Shown: in pieces, positions 35,502 through 45,160 of the stretch | How positions within the stretch are numbered: the first letter of the stretch is position 1 | How the letters are laid out: each line of letters begins with the position of its first letter | DNA from: an uncultured Pseudomonadota bacterium | Lineage (GTDB): Bacteria > Pseudomonadota > Gammaproteobacteria > Burkholderiales > Methylophilaceae | Length of the DNA stretch: 51,577 nt | Direction of reading: 5' to 3' | NCBI GenBank assembly: GCA_903876765.1 | Contig: CAIRBH010000045.1 | Span: forward strand, 1-51,577 | Made by a program: the position numbers and the translations under genes | Notes under the pieces: model-generated | Databases searched by the model: none | Seen by the model: only the letters and a program-made list of their open reading frames with translations | What the model was told of the DNA's origin: nothing

Positions 35502-36545
35502 CTAGCCTACAATATTATCTTTATTGGCCGCTTTACTGCGGGCCTCATTCACCGAAATGATGCCACGTTTGACCAAATCTTGTAAGTTTTGGTCTAGGGT
35601 CTGCATACCAACATTTTGACCAGTTTGAATGGCGGAATACATTTGCGGCACTTTGGCTTCACGGATTAAATTACGAATCGCAGGCGTGCCTATCATGATT
35701 TCATGTGCGGCAACACGGCCTTGGCCATCTTTGGTCTTACATAAGGTTTGTGAAATCACTGCCCGTAAAGATTCTGACAACATAGACCTCACCATTTCTT
35801 TCTCAGCCGCAGGGAACACGTCAATAATACGGTCTATAGTTTTAGCCGCAGAACTGGTATGCAAAGTGCCAAATACCATGTGGCCAGTTTCAGCCGCAGT
35901 CAAGGCTAGGCGTATGGTTTCTAAATCACGTAATTCGCCGACCAAAATCACATCAGGGTCTTCGCGCAGGGCAGATCGCAGCGCATTATTAAAAGACAGC
36001 GTATGTGGTCCGACTTCTCGTTGATTGACTAAACAATTCTTAGAGATATGCACAAATTCAATGGGGTCTTCCACCGTTAAAATATGGCCGAATTCTTTAT
36101 CGTTAATATAATCTATCATAGCCGCCAAGGTGGTCGATTTACCAGACCCAGTCGGGCCTGTCACCAAACAAAGGCCGCGCGGCGTATCGGCAATTTCCTG
36201 AAAAATCGCTGGGCATTTAAGTTGCTCTAGCGTTAATATTTTAGACGGAATAGTACGAAAAACCGCGCCAGAACCACGCTGATGATTAAACGCATTGACC
36301 CGAAAGCGCGCTAAATTAGGGATTTCAAATGAAAAATCACATTCTAAGGACTCTTCATAGATTTTACGTTGGCCATCATTCATGATGTCATACACCATGT
36401 CATGCACTTGACTATGGTCAAAAGCGGGCACATTAATTTTACGAACATCGCCATTGACACGTATCATGGGCGGCATACCCGCTGAAAGATGTAAATCTGA
36501 AGCTTTATTTTTAACTGAAAATGCGAGTAAATCCGAAATATCCAC
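35502..36545 (-). CDS. pilT: Type IV pilus retraction ATPase PilT
   Basis: A hexameric motor that depolymerises type IV pili for twitching motility and DNA uptake. The 347-aa protein has the conserved start MDISDLLAFSVKNKASDLHLSAG, Walker A GPTGSGKSTTLA, Asp-box VEDPIEFVHISKNCLVNQREVG, Walker B DVILVGELRDLETI and His-box GHMVFGTLHTSSAAKTIDR. The C-terminal AIRNLIRE-type motif needed for retraction is present. It is divergent from yggS. Confidence 0.97.
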   Translation of the reverse strand: MDISDLLAFSVKNKASDLHLSAGMPPMIRVNGDVRKINVPAFDHSQVHDMVYDIMNDGQRKIYEESLECDFSFEIPNLARFRVNAFNHQRGSGAVFRTIPSKILTLEQLKCPAIFQEIADTPRGLCLVTGPTGSGKSTTLAAMIDYINDKEFGHILTVEDPIEFVHISKNCLVNQREVGPHTLSFNNALRSALREDPDVILVGELRDLETIRLALTAAETGHMVFGTLHTSSAAKTIDRIIDVFPAAEKEMVRSMLSESLRAVISQTLCKTKDGQGRVAAHEIMIGTPAIRNLIREAKVPQMYSAIQTGQNVGMQTLDQNLQDLVKRGIISVNEARSKAANKDNIVG

Positions 36546-36666
36546 AACCAGCTCCTGTTATAATTTATCGTGCCATGACTTAAAGTGCCTTATTTGCAAG
36601 ACAATATTCAATAACATCTAACACTGTTGCAATTTTTACTGTCAATTTATCAAATCTACTTAAATT

Positions 36667-37371
36667 ATGAGCTCAATTAGCCGTCGCTTGCAAGACATTC
36701 TAGCAACTATTCAAGCCGCTAAATTATCTAGTCAGGCTACTCAGTCGGTCAATTTACTCGCTGTGAGCAAAGCACAATCAGCCTTAGCCATTCGTGAGGC
36801 TTACGCCGCTGGACAAAGCTTATTTGGTGAAAACTACTTACAAGAAGCTTTAGATAAGCAAATACAACTCACAGATTTGGCCATAGAATGGCACTTTATT
36901 GGGCCTATACAGAGTAATAAAACGCTATTAATTGCTCAGCATTTTAGCTGGGTGCATAGCCTAGATAGACTCAAAATAGCCCAGCGTTTAAATGATGCTA
37001 GGCCAGCAAACCTCGCCCCTTTGCAAGTGTGCATACAGCTTAATATTAGCAAGGAAGCGAGCAAGGCTGGCATCAGCAAAGACGAATTAATAGCGCTTGC
37101 AAGCGCCATATCAACCCTGCCTAGACTAAGATTGCGAGGACTGATGGCGATCCCTGAGCCGACGACTGATGCTAATAAACAGCGTATGCAATTCAAACAA
37201 GTTAGACAGTGTTATGATGAATTACTAGCAAAAGGCTTTGACTTAGACACTCTGTCTATCGGCATGTCGGATGATTTCTCGATTGCCATAGCAGAAGGCG
37301 CGACAATAGTACGAATTGGCTCAGCCTTGTTTGGCGCTAGGTTTGGTGCTGAGTTTTCTGCTGGAAAATAG
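36667..37371 (+). CDS. YggS-family PLP homeostasis protein
   Basis: A pyridoxal-phosphate carrier/homeostasis protein (PLPBP, YggS). The 234-aa protein has the PLP lysine in LLAVSKAQ (about residue 36), FGENYLQEALDK, EWHFIGPIQSNK, the LRGLMAIPEP block and the phosphate-binding SIGMSDDFSIAIAEGATIVRIGSALFG. It is the first of yggS-proC-yggT, a gene order shared with many Proteobacteria, and lies divergent from pilT. Confidence 0.94.
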   Translation: MSSISRRLQDILATIQAAKLSSQATQSVNLLAVSKAQSALAIREAYAAGQSLFGENYLQEALDKQIQLTDLAIEWHFIGPIQSNKTLLIAQHFSWVHSLDRLKIAQRLNDARPANLAPLQVCIQLNISKEASKAGISKDELIALASAISTLPRLRLRGLMAIPEPTTDANKQRMQFKQVRQCYDELLAKGFDLDTLSIGMSDDFSIAIAEGATIVRIGSALFGARFGAEFSAGK

Positions 37372-37422
37372 CCAGTAAAATCAATTGATTCAATAGGATA
37401 GTCTCAAACTATGGATAATAAA

Positions 37423-38238
37423 ATGTATATCAGTTTTATTGGTGGCGGCAATATGGCACGCGCCATGATAGGCGGATTGAAAAAAAATAATGTTGATATG
37501 ACGACCATCACCGTGATTGATCCTGACCTAGAAAAATGCCAGCAATTAGCCAAGGAATTTAAGGTAAAAATCACTGACCAATATGTTGAAAACAACCAGT
37601 CGCCGCTTAATCAAGTCATTGTTTTAGCAGTAAAACCTCAGCAGATGAAGGCAGTCTGTGCGCAATTGAGCCCTCACATAAGCACGCAGCTGATAATTTC
37701 TATTGCCGCTGGCATCAGACTGGGCGATATTTCTCGCTGGCTAGGCAATTACGCCGCTATCGTGCGTGTGATGCCCAATACCCCAGCACAAATTCAAGCA
37801 GGTGTTTCAGCACTTTTTGCGATGCCAGAGGTTAATCAAGCGCAAAAAAATCTAGCCTCTTTTATTCTAAGTTCGGTAGGCATGACGCTGTGGCTTGATG
37901 ATGAAGTGAAAATGGATGCCGTTACCGCTATCTCGGGCAGTGGCCCAGCCTATGTGTTTTATTTAATTGAGGCCTTGCAAGATGCAGCAATCAGCTTAGG
38001 ATTGACTACCGAAGAATCCAGCATGTTGGCCCTGCAAACTTTTGCTGGCGCTAGTTTACTGGCCAGTCAAAGCACTACTGACATTCAAACGCTAAGGGCA
38101 CAAGTCACGTCAAAAGGCGGCACTACCGAGCAAGGCCTACTGGCACTAGAAGCCGCCGATATCAAAAAAATTATGCTAGCCGCCGCCAAGGCCGCTGCCG
38201 ATAAATCTAAATCTTTAGGTGATCATCTTGCTCAATAA
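37423..38238 (+). CDS. proC: Pyrroline-5-carboxylate reductase
   Basis: The last step of proline synthesis, P5C + NAD(P)H to proline. The 271-aa protein begins MYISFIGGGNMARAMIGGL with the Rossmann motif, followed by VLAVKPQQM, IVRVMPNTPAQIQAG and the catalytic AISGSGPAYVFYLIEAL and TSKGGTTEQGL blocks. An ATG four codons upstream (37411) is possible, but 37423 gives the family's usual N-terminus and has GGAT at good spacing. It overlaps yggT by 20 bp. Confidence 0.95.
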   Translation: MYISFIGGGNMARAMIGGLKKNNVDMTTITVIDPDLEKCQQLAKEFKVKITDQYVENNQSPLNQVIVLAVKPQQMKAVCAQLSPHISTQLIISIAAGIRLGDISRWLGNYAAIVRVMPNTPAQIQAGVSALFAMPEVNQAQKNLASFILSSVGMTLWLDDEVKMDAVTAISGSGPAYVFYLIEALQDAAISLGLTTEESSMLALQTFAGASLLASQSTTDIQTLRAQVTSKGGTTEQGLLALEAADIKKIMLAAAKAAADKSKSLGDHLAQ

Positions 38239-38818
38239 CGCGCTTTTATTCTTACTGCAAACGGTATTAGACATCTTCACTCTGTTATTTCTACTGCGTT
38301 TTTATTTTCAAGTCACTAGGGTTTCTTTTCAAAACCAAGCCGCGCAGATGGTCGTGAGCCTGACTAACTTTGCAGTTTTACCCATGCGCCGTGTCATGAA
38401 GTTAGTGCGCAACTTAGGAGTGGCAAAGTTTGATCTTTCCACCTTACTACTGGCTTATATCACGCAATTACTGCTCACCGTATTAAGCTTATGGCTCAAA
38501 GACTTTCCATTATTGATTGCAGGCAATAGCGTATGGCCAACCATACTGGCGCTTGCCTTGCTTGGCATCATCAGCATGAGCGTCACTATTTTTCTCTACG
38601 CAGTATTAATCCAAGCCATTTTAAGTTGGGTTAATCCACATACGCCAATTGCGCCTGTATTAAACAATTTAACGCATCCAATTTTACGCTTGCTTCGCAA
38701 GCATATTCCGCCAGCTGGCAATGTCGATCTTAGCCCGCTAATCTTTATGATAGCAGCGCAGTTATTGCTGCGCACCGTGTTGATGCCATTAGAAAACAAC
38801 CTATTTGCAATGTTGTAA
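38219..38818 (+). CDS. YggT family membrane protein
   Basis: A 199-aa integral membrane protein with two YggT repeats: the first contains LLRFYFQVTRVSFQNQAAQMVV and the second AVLIQAILSWVNPHTPIAPVLNNLTHPILRLLRKHIPP. Relatives are linked to osmotic tolerance and, in other bacteria and plastids, to membrane organisation, but no biochemical role is settled. GTG at 38219 is the likely start, inside the 3' end of proC; a TTG three codons on is an alternative. Confidence 0.88.
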   Translation: MIILLNNALLFLLQTVLDIFTLLFLLRFYFQVTRVSFQNQAAQMVVSLTNFAVLPMRRVMKLVRNLGVAKFDLSTLLLAYITQLLLTVLSLWLKDFPLLIAGNSVWPTILALALLGIISMSVTIFLYAVLIQAILSWVNPHTPIAPVLNNLTHPILRLLRKHIPPAGNVDLSPLIFMIAAQLLLRTVLMPLENNLFAML

Positions 38819-38914
38819 CAAGGCTTAGAAGAAAACTAGTTTAGAAAAAGCAGTGCCTAGCGAATTTAGCCCAAGCCAAAGATAAACGCGATAAACACCG
38901 CGCTTTATTCTAAG

Positions 38915-40366
38915 CTACATCAAAATAATATCGAAGGATTCTTGACTGTAATGCGGCTCAATCTGTAATGAAATTTGCTTGCCGATGAAGTCAGATAAAT
39001 TTGCCAAACTTTGCGATTCTTCATCGAGCAGCATATCAATCACTTTTGCCGCGGCTAATACACGAAGCTCACGCGCATTAAACTGCCGCGCTTCTCGCAA
39101 TAATTCACGCAAAATCTCATAACACACGGTTTGCGCGGTTTTCTGCTCGCCCCGCCCTTTGCATGTTGTACAAGTCTCACAAAGCACATGGGCCAAGCTT
39201 TCACGCGTGCGCTTTCTAGTCATTTCCACCAAGCCCAGCGGCGTAAATCCGTTGATGCCAGTGCGTGCCCGATCGCGCGCTACTGCTTTTTGTAATTCAT
39301 CAAGCACCACTTCACGCTGGCTATCTTCATCCATATCAATAAAATCTATGATGATAATGCCGCCTAAATTTCTTAAGCGCAATTGGCGGGCGATAGACTG
39401 GGCTGCCTCTAAATTGGTCTTGAATATGGTGTCTGACAAGTTTTTACCCGTGACAAAACTGCCCGTGTTCACATCCACCGTGGTTAGGGCCTCAGTTTGA
39501 TCAAAAATTAAATACCCCCCAGATTTGAGCTCCACCTTGCGCGACATGGCTTTTTCTATTTCTTGCTCTATGTTGTATAAATCAAACAAGGGTCTCTCAC
39601 CTTGGTAATGCACCAGCTTATCTAGTGCAGTAATCGCGTATAAATTAGCGAAATCTACTAATTTTTGATACGTTTCACTAGAGTCCACACGCACCATTTC
39701 TGTGTCCTCACACAAAACATCGCGTAACACCCGCATGGGCAAATTCAAATCCTGAAAAATTAATGTGCGATCCGGCACGGTCGTGCTTTTTGCTTGAATA
39801 TGTGCCCATGTTTTAGTGAGGTAATCTATATCGGCCAGCAACTCTTCGTCGGTAGCCGCTTCTGACATGGTTCTGATGATATAGCCACCAACACGCTGCG
39901 CTGGCAGCAAGCCTAGCAATCGCGCCTTTAATAATTCGCGCTCAGCTTCATCTTCTATGCGCTGCGATACGCCTATATGCTCTTGTTGTGGCAAATAGAC
40001 TAAAAAACGTCCAGCGATACTAATTTGCGTAGTCAGTCGCGCACCCTTAGTACCAATTGGTTCTTTAATAACCTGAACCATCAACGATTGGCCTTCATGC
40101 AGCACAGACTGTATGGGTAGTTGAGTTTCAGATTGACCACATTCAAAAATATCCCCCGCGTGTAAAAAAGCCGCACGCTGCAAGCCCATTTCAATAAAAG
40201 CGGACTGCATACCAGGCAATACCCGACACACCACCCCACGATAGACATTGCCAACTAAGCCTAGCGAAGAGCTGCGTTCTATTTGCAATTCCTGCACCAC
40301 GCCATTCTCCATCATGGCAATGCGGGTTTCTTGTGGGGTCACATTAATTAATATTTCTTCACTCAA
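38915..40366 (-). CDS. rng: Ribonuclease G
   Basis: A single-strand endoribonuclease of the RNase E/G family that matures 16S rRNA 5' ends and decays mRNA. The 483-aa protein starts MSEEILINVTPQETRIAMME, has an S1 domain with GNVYRGVVCRVLPGMQSAFI, catalytic acidic motifs in FDQTEALTTVDVNTGSFVG-like and IIIIDFIDMDEDSQRE regions, and the zinc-link CETCTTCKGRG. No long RNase E-type C-terminal scaffold is present, so it is RNase G. maf lies just upstream on the same strand (56 bp). Confidence 0.96.
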   Translation of the reverse strand: MSEEILINVTPQETRIAMMENGVVQELQIERSSSLGLVGNVYRGVVCRVLPGMQSAFIEMGLQRAAFLHAGDIFECGQSETQLPIQSVLHEGQSLMVQVIKEPIGTKGARLTTQISIAGRFLVYLPQQEHIGVSQRIEDEAERELLKARLLGLLPAQRVGGYIIRTMSEAATDEELLADIDYLTKTWAHIQAKSTTVPDRTLIFQDLNLPMRVLRDVLCEDTEMVRVDSSETYQKLVDFANLYAITALDKLVHYQGERPLFDLYNIEQEIEKAMSRKVELKSGGYLIFDQTEALTTVDVNTGSFVTGKNLSDTIFKTNLEAAQSIARQLRLRNLGGIIIIDFIDMDEDSQREVVLDELQKAVARDRARTGINGFTPLGLVEMTRKRTRESLAHVLCETCTTCKGRGEQKTAQTVCYEILRELLREARQFNARELRVLAAAKVIDMLLDEESQSLANLSDFIGKQISLQIEPHYSQESFDIILM

Positions 40367-40422
40367 TTTGCATTCTCTTTTAAGTTTTATGTAATCTTTT
40401 AATTTAGCGTCAGACGTTACTA

Positions 40423-41022
40423 CTAGAAAATAGCCAGCCCTTGTGCGCGTAACAAACTAGCGGTTTCATACAAAGGCAACCCCATCACACCAGAATAACT
40501 GCCTTCAATTTTCTTAATCCATGCCCCTGCGCGGCCTTGAATGCCGTAGCTACCAGCCTTATCTAGATGCTCGCCACTTGCAATATAGGCGTTAATTTGT
40601 GCGTCTGATAACACCATCATCTCTACCATGCTGGTCGATAATAACACCTCTATCTTACGATTAAACGCCAAGGCAACCGCGGTATGCACTTGATGTATAC
40701 GGCCAGATAGCAGACGCAACATACGCCGCGCATCATCGTCATTCTCAGGCTTGCCTAATAGCAAATCAGCCAAGGCCACCGTCGTATCGGCCGCTAACAC
40801 TGGTCGCACGCGCTGCTCATCATTTAAGCGCGCTAGGCAAGTGAGTGCTTTTTGCTGCGCCAATCTTGTCACATAGTCTTCTGCGGGTTCCTTGCTGTAT
40901 TGTGTTTCATCTATATCTGCCGGCAAACTCTCACAGTCCCAGCCTATCTGCTTTAATAATTCAACGCGGCGCGGGCTGCGCGAGGCTAGATAAATTTTGC
41001 TACTGTCTATGTTGTTGTTCAC
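40423..41022 (-). CDS. maf: Maf-family nucleotide pyrophosphatase (YhdE type)
   Basis: Hydrolyses dTTP/UTP and modified nucleotides to monophosphates, a house-cleaning function. The 199-aa protein has the N-terminal YLASRSPRRVELLKQIGW, VLAADTTVALADLLLGKPE and, near the C-terminus, YGIQGRAGAWIKKIEGSYSGVMGLPLYE, which is the YhdE rather than YceF subtype. It precedes rng on the same strand, as in E. coli, where yhdE and rng are also adjacent. Confidence 0.94.
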   Translation of the reverse strand: MNNNIDSSKIYLASRSPRRVELLKQIGWDCESLPADIDETQYSKEPAEDYVTRLAQQKALTCLARLNDEQRVRPVLAADTTVALADLLLGKPENDDDARRMLRLLSGRIHQVHTAVALAFNRKIEVLLSTSMVEMMVLSDAQINAYIASGEHLDKAGSYGIQGRAGAWIKKIEGSYSGVMGLPLYETASLLRAQGLAIF

Positions 41023-41270
41023 TTTAATTGTAATCTCAGGCTTGGCGTAAATTGACCATGTCGAATATTAACAAAGCTTTAACGCTACCAGTGCTTTTTT
41101 ACTCAAGCCAACATCATTTAGCCAATTTCATTTCAATAATGTGCGCGCTGATAAAAACTGAATTTATTGACAATTGAGCTAGCGCTAAAGTTTAAATCTC
41201 AGGCATGGATTATCTCTATCAACAGGCTAGTTTGGGTTAAAATAAGCACATTACATTAAAGATATAAAAT

Positions 41271-41729
41271 ATGATGCAATGGATGCCACATGTGACTGTC
41301 GCGGCTATCGTAGAAGATGACGGTAAATTTTTACTGGTAGAGGAAGTGACCGATAGAGGTCATCGTTTTAACCAGCCTGCTGGCCATTTAGAAGATAACG
41401 AAAGCTTAATTGAGGCGGTCATACGCGAAACCCTAGAAGAAACCGCCTACACATTTAAACCCGCGTCTTTGCTTGGCATATATCACTGGCAACACGAGCA
41501 TAATGGCAGCACTTATTTGCGTTTTGCTTATATAGGCAGCGTGCACAACCACCAACCCAAGCTAGCCCTAGATGAGGGCATAGTGCGCACAGTATGGATG
41601 ACGGCGGATGAAATGCGCAGCAATGCTGCACTGATGCGCAGCCCACAAGTGCTGCAATGTGTAGAAGATTATTTAAACGGCCAGCAATACCCCTTATCCG
41701 TCATCACCCATTTAAAAAATCAAATTTAA
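41271..41729 (+). CDS. nudJ: NUDIX hydrolase, NudJ-like
   Basis: A phosphatase/pyrophosphatase; E. coli NudJ acts on thiamine and nucleoside polyphosphates. The 152-aa protein has the Nudix box GHLEDNESLIEAVIRETLEE (GX5EX7REXXEE) and begins with the PHVTVAAIVEDDGKFLLVEE strand. Three methionines near the start leave the exact start uncertain by up to four codons. It lies 17 bp before mnmA, the same pairing as in E. coli, which supports the NudJ name. Confidence 0.88.
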   Translation: MMQWMPHVTVAAIVEDDGKFLLVEEVTDRGHRFNQPAGHLEDNESLIEAVIRETLEETAYTFKPASLLGIYHWQHEHNGSTYLRFAYIGSVHNHQPKLALDEGIVRTVWMTADEMRSNAALMRSPQVLQCVEDYLNGQQYPLSVITHLKNQI

Positions 41730-41746
41730 GCACTTTAAAATAGCAG

Positions 41747-42859
41747 ATGAATTTAAATAAAATAAGCAAGAAAAAAGTAGTAGTGGGGCTATCTGGCGGG
41801 GTAGATTCCTCAGTCACTGCCTTGCTGCTAAAACAGCAGGGCTATGACGTCACGGGTCTTTTCATGAAAAACTGGGAAGATGATGATACCGACGAATACT
41901 GCTCAAGCAAGCAAGATTTAATAGATGCGGTTTCGGTTGCCGATAAAATTGGTATTGATATTGAAGCCGTCAACTTTAGCGCAGAATATAAAGACCGTGT
42001 GTTCGACAATTTTTTAAGCGAATATAAAGCTGGACGCACACCTAACCCTGATATTTTATGTAACGCCGAAATTAAATTTAAAGCTTTCTTAGACCATGCC
42101 ATGAGTTTAGGAGCGGATGTTATCGCCACTGGGCATTACGCACAAGTGCGTGAAAACCCCCTTAAGCCAGGACTATTTCAGCTGATGAAAGCGGATGATG
42201 GCAGTAAAGACCAGAGTTATTTTTTATACCGACTCAATCAGGCGCAACTATCTAAAACACTATTTCCGCTTGGTCAGTTACTCAAGCGTGAAGTGCGTGA
42301 AATCGCTCGCCAGGCAGGTTTAATTAATGCCGAGAAAAAAGACTCCACCGGCATTTGCTTTATTGGTGAGCGCCCTTTTCAAGAGTTTTTAAGCAAATAT
42401 TTACCTCCCAAGCCTGGCGACATCAAAACAGCTGAGGGTAAACTAGTAGGCCGCCATGAGGGGCTTATGTACTACACCTTAGGTCAGCGCCAAGGCCTAA
42501 AAATAGGTGGTAGCCGAGATAGCAATGGCGAACCCTGGTTTGTCGCTGGCAAAGATATGCAAAACAATGTGCTGACTGTGGTGCAAGGACATGATCATGA
42601 CTTACTACTTAGTGAAGGCCTAGTTGCAAGTCAACTGACTTGGATAGATGAGGATGCACCCATCACCAATTGGGTTTATGCCGCTAAAACACGCTATAGA
42701 CAAGCCGATGCGCCATGTGAAATAGATCGCTTAAACGCTGACATGGTTGAGATTAAATTTGGGCAAAAACAATGGGCGGTCACGCCTGGCCAGTCTGCTG
42801 TGGTTTACGAAAGCAATGTTTGCTTAGGGGGCGGCATCATTACGGCGGCAATAAATTAA
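41747..42859 (+). CDS. mnmA: tRNA-specific 2-thiouridylase MnmA
   Basis: Thiolates U34 of tRNA-Glu, -Gln and -Lys using ATP and sulphur from the IscS/Tus relay. The 370-aa protein has the PP-loop [10 protein letters not shown] (14-23), Cys105 in [12 protein letters not shown] and the catalytic Cys204 in [12 protein letters not shown], plus the [17 protein letters not shown] domain. Length is standard. It is cotranscribed with nudJ. Confidence 0.97.
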   Translation: MNLNKISKKKVVVGLSGGVDSSVTALLLKQQGYDVTGLFMKNWEDDDTDEYCSSKQDLIDAVSVADKIGIDIEAVNFSAEYKDRVFDNFLSEYKAGRTPNPDILCNAEIKFKAFLDHAMSLGADVIATGHYAQVRENPLKPGLFQLMKADDGSKDQSYFLYRLNQAQLSKTLFPLGQLLKREVREIARQAGLINAEKKDSTGICFIGERPFQEFLSKYLPPKPGDIKTAEGKLVGRHEGLMYYTLGQRQGLKIGGSRDSNGEPWFVAGKDMQNNVLTVVQGHDHDLLLSEGLVASQLTWIDEDAPITNWVYAAKTRYRQADAPCEIDRLNADMVEIKFGQKQWAVTPGQSAVVYESNVCLGGGIITAAIN

Positions 42860-43023
42860 TTTAAGTCTTTGAATTTAATAGTCAATATTACGCATAACCA
42901 TGGAGCTAACATCAAGCACGAATGCAAGATCTGAAGCTCATTATGCCGTTTGTTCTATTAATTAAACAACAAGCTAACTGATAAAATGGCCTCATTAAAC
43001 AACGACAAGTTAAAGGTGTGGAT

Positions 43024-43350
43024 ATGGCTTATATTTTAAGAAATGAACAGGGGCGTATTACTGGCAGTACAGCAGAAAACCTAGGCGCACAATGGACTTA
43101 CATTGCCGACAATAGCGCCGAATATATCCTATATTTAGAAAGCAGTTTGGCCCAGATATCGCCTTTTCGTGAAAGCGATATCCAATTAGCACGGATATTA
43201 GAAGATTTAATTGCGCTACTCATAGAACGCGAGATTATACGATTTACTGATTTTCCGCTGGCCGCACAAGAACGTCTAAATAACAGGCAAGCCTTGCGCC
43301 AAAAAACCCAACTTTCTAAACTCATAGATGACAATCAGGGTTTTATTTAA
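43024..43350 (+). CDS. Small conserved protein of unknown function
   Basis: A 108-aa acidic protein beginning MAYILRNEQGRI. Similar short proteins occur in other beta- and gammaproteobacteria, sometimes labelled tryptophan synthase beta-like, but nothing resembles the TrpB PLP site and I would not use that name. The C-terminal half is helical, with VLEDLIALLIEREIIRFTDFPLAAQERLNNRQ-like charge patterning. ATG at 43024 is preferred over GTG at 43018 because AAGG lies 7 bp upstream. It stands alone after mnmA and is convergent with the GST gene. Confidence 0.8.
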   Translation: MAYILRNEQGRITGSTAENLGAQWTYIADNSAEYILYLESSLAQISPFRESDIQLARILEDLIALLIEREIIRFTDFPLAAQERLNNRQALRQKTQLSKLIDDNQGFI

Positions 43351-43393
43351 CATCTAGTTTTTTAACTTATAGATAGCTCGTCGAGCTGACAGA

Positions 43394-44008
43394 TTAATTA
43401 GCAACAGGCATAGTTGCCTTAAAGGACGGCCGCTTTAATAAAATGCCTAGCAATCGGTCTAAATTCGGATAGTCTTTGGCCAAATGAATCACGCTACCAA
43501 ACCGCAAATTCACATAGCCCAGCATACAGCCTAGAGCTACATCTGCTAGGCTAAAACTGCCATTAACACACCATTTATTTTTGCCTAAATCATCATTCAA
43601 AGCCTTTAGGCCTAGCGTTACTTTGCCCATTTGTCTGGCAATAAAATGTTCATCTTGCGCTAATGCGGGCTTGCGTTGTTCTAACATAACGGCCACCGCC
43701 GCATCGCAAACACCATCGGCTAAGGCTTCCCAGCGGCGCACTTTAATTTTTGCGCTGGGGTCTTGCGGTAATAAATGGGCAAGTGGCGTGCGATTGTCTA
43801 AATATTCCACTATCACACGCGAATCATATAAGCTATCGCCATCGGCCAAAATCAACACTGGCACTTTGCCTAAAGGGTTATATTGTTTCACTGGGCAATC
43901 TGGCGAGGCCAGCACCACTTCTTCAACTGCCATTTCGATAAGTTTTTCTGCTGCAACCACGCGAACTTTGCGCGCATAAGGGCTATTGGTCGTGTATAAA
44001 AGTTTCAT
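43394..44008 (-). CDS. Glutathione S-transferase family protein (YibF-like)
   Basis: The 204-aa protein has an N-terminal thioredoxin-like domain (MKLLYTTNSPYARKVRVVAAE; Ser9 or Tyr11 are candidate catalytic residues), the cis-proline region KVPVLILADGDSLYDSRVI with the glutathione-contact Asp-Ser, and an all-helical C-terminal domain. The frame is open to 44065, but MKLLY at 44008 is the family start. Substrate unknown. It is divergent from nadC. Confidence 0.9.
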   Translation of the reverse strand: MKLLYTTNSPYARKVRVVAAEKLIEMAVEEVVLASPDCPVKQYNPLGKVPVLILADGDSLYDSRVIVEYLDNRTPLAHLLPQDPSAKIKVRRWEALADGVCDAAVAVMLEQRKPALAQDEHFIARQMGKVTLGLKALNDDLGKNKWCVNGSFSLADVALGCMLGYVNLRFGSVIHLAKDYPNLDRLLGILLKRPSFKATMPVAN

Positions 44009-44152
44009 GATATTTAGTCGTTCGATTTTTAGTGAGCATGTATGATTAATCACATTATAATTCAAACATTGCTTGGTTTATCAAGGCAAGCTAGTTATGC
44101 TAACAATCTTTAATAAAAAAATTATGATAGACCCAACCCTATCAGCTAAAGC

Positions 44153-45037
44153 ATGAGCATCACTAAGCAATCTTACCCCGCATTGACTGCGGAATTTTAT
44201 GCGCGGATACGCCAAGAAGTGCATCAGGCACTAGGTGAAGATATAGGCTCAGGCGATCTCACCGCCTTACTCATTGCCCCATCATTAAAAGTCAGCGCTA
44301 GCATCATTGCTCGTGAAAATGCCATTATTTGCGGCCTAGCATGGGTAGAGGAATGTTTTAGGCAGGTAGATGCCAGCGTAGACATACACTGGCTGATTGT
44401 TGAAGGGCAGGTGGTGCAAGCCAATCAAACATTATGTGAGATAACTGGCCCAGCGCGTGCCCTACTGACCAGTGAGCGCTGCGCCCTCAACTTTTTACAA
44501 ACGCTTTCTGCCACATCAACCCAAACACGCCAATATGTAGATGCTATTGCTGGCACATTCAGTCAAATTTTTGATACCCGCAAAACCCTGCCGAATTTAA
44601 GGTTATCTCAAAAATATGCGGTGATTGTGGGTGGTGGGCAGAACCAGCGCCTGGCCTTATACGACGGCATTTTAATCAAAGAAAATCACATCGCCGCGGC
44701 AGGCGGCATCGCCGCTGCGATGGCGCAGGCCCTCGCACTTAATACTCAAAAAAGCATACAAATTGAGGTAGAAAACTTAATGCAATTGCAAGAAGCACTC
44801 AATGCAGGCGCTAGCAGCATTTTGCTAGATAACTTTAGCATCGCACAATTAACTGAGGCGGTGATAATCAATAAAAAACTTGGCAACCAAGGCGTATTAG
44901 AAGCCTCTGGCGGCATTACCTTAGACAATGTTAGCGCTATTGCGCAAACTGGTGTGGATCGCATTTCAATTGGCGCCATTACTAAAAATGTGCGGGCAAT
45001 TGACTTATCTATGAGAATTAAACCCAGTGAGAATTAA
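44153..45037 (+). CDS. nadC: Quinolinate phosphoribosyltransferase (decarboxylating)
   Basis: Makes nicotinate mononucleotide from quinolinate and PRPP in de novo NAD synthesis. The 294-aa protein has ALGEDIGSGDLTALL near the N-terminus, ERCALNFLQTLSATST, DTRKTLPNLRLSQKYAV and GGGQNQRLALYDGILIKENH, then the barrel strands IEVENL and EASGGITLDNV. The last residues MRIKPSEN are encoded by a 16-bp tandem repeat that also supplies the stop codon, so the C-terminus depends on repeat copy number. Confidence 0.96.
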   Translation: MSITKQSYPALTAEFYARIRQEVHQALGEDIGSGDLTALLIAPSLKVSASIIARENAIICGLAWVEECFRQVDASVDIHWLIVEGQVVQANQTLCEITGPARALLTSERCALNFLQTLSATSTQTRQYVDAIAGTFSQIFDTRKTLPNLRLSQKYAVIVGGGQNQRLALYDGILIKENHIAAAGGIAAAMAQALALNTQKSIQIEVENLMQLQEALNAGASSILLDNFSIAQLTEAVIINKKLGNQGVLEASGGITLDNVSAIAQTGVDRISIGAITKNVRAIDLSMRIKPSEN

Positions 45038-45107
45038 ACCCAGTGAGAATTAAACCCAGTGAGAATTAAACACAGTGAGAATTAAACACAGTGAGAATTA
45101 AACACGA
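45013..45107. repeat. 16-bp tandem repeat, nearly six copies, over the nadC stop
   Basis: The unit GAGAATTAAACCCAGT starts at 45013, 45029 and 45045; from 45061 the unit becomes GAGAATTAAACACAGT (45061, 45077) and a last partial copy begins at 45093. The nadC stop TAA (45035-45037) is in copy 2. Because 16 is not a multiple of 3, each later copy is read in a different frame. The shared C-to-A change in copies 4-6 indicates successive expansion. Confidence 0.95.
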
Positions 45108-45160
45108 GGCGGATTGAGCGTTAGACAGCACAACGCAAAGACTAAAACAAGGCAAATGAT

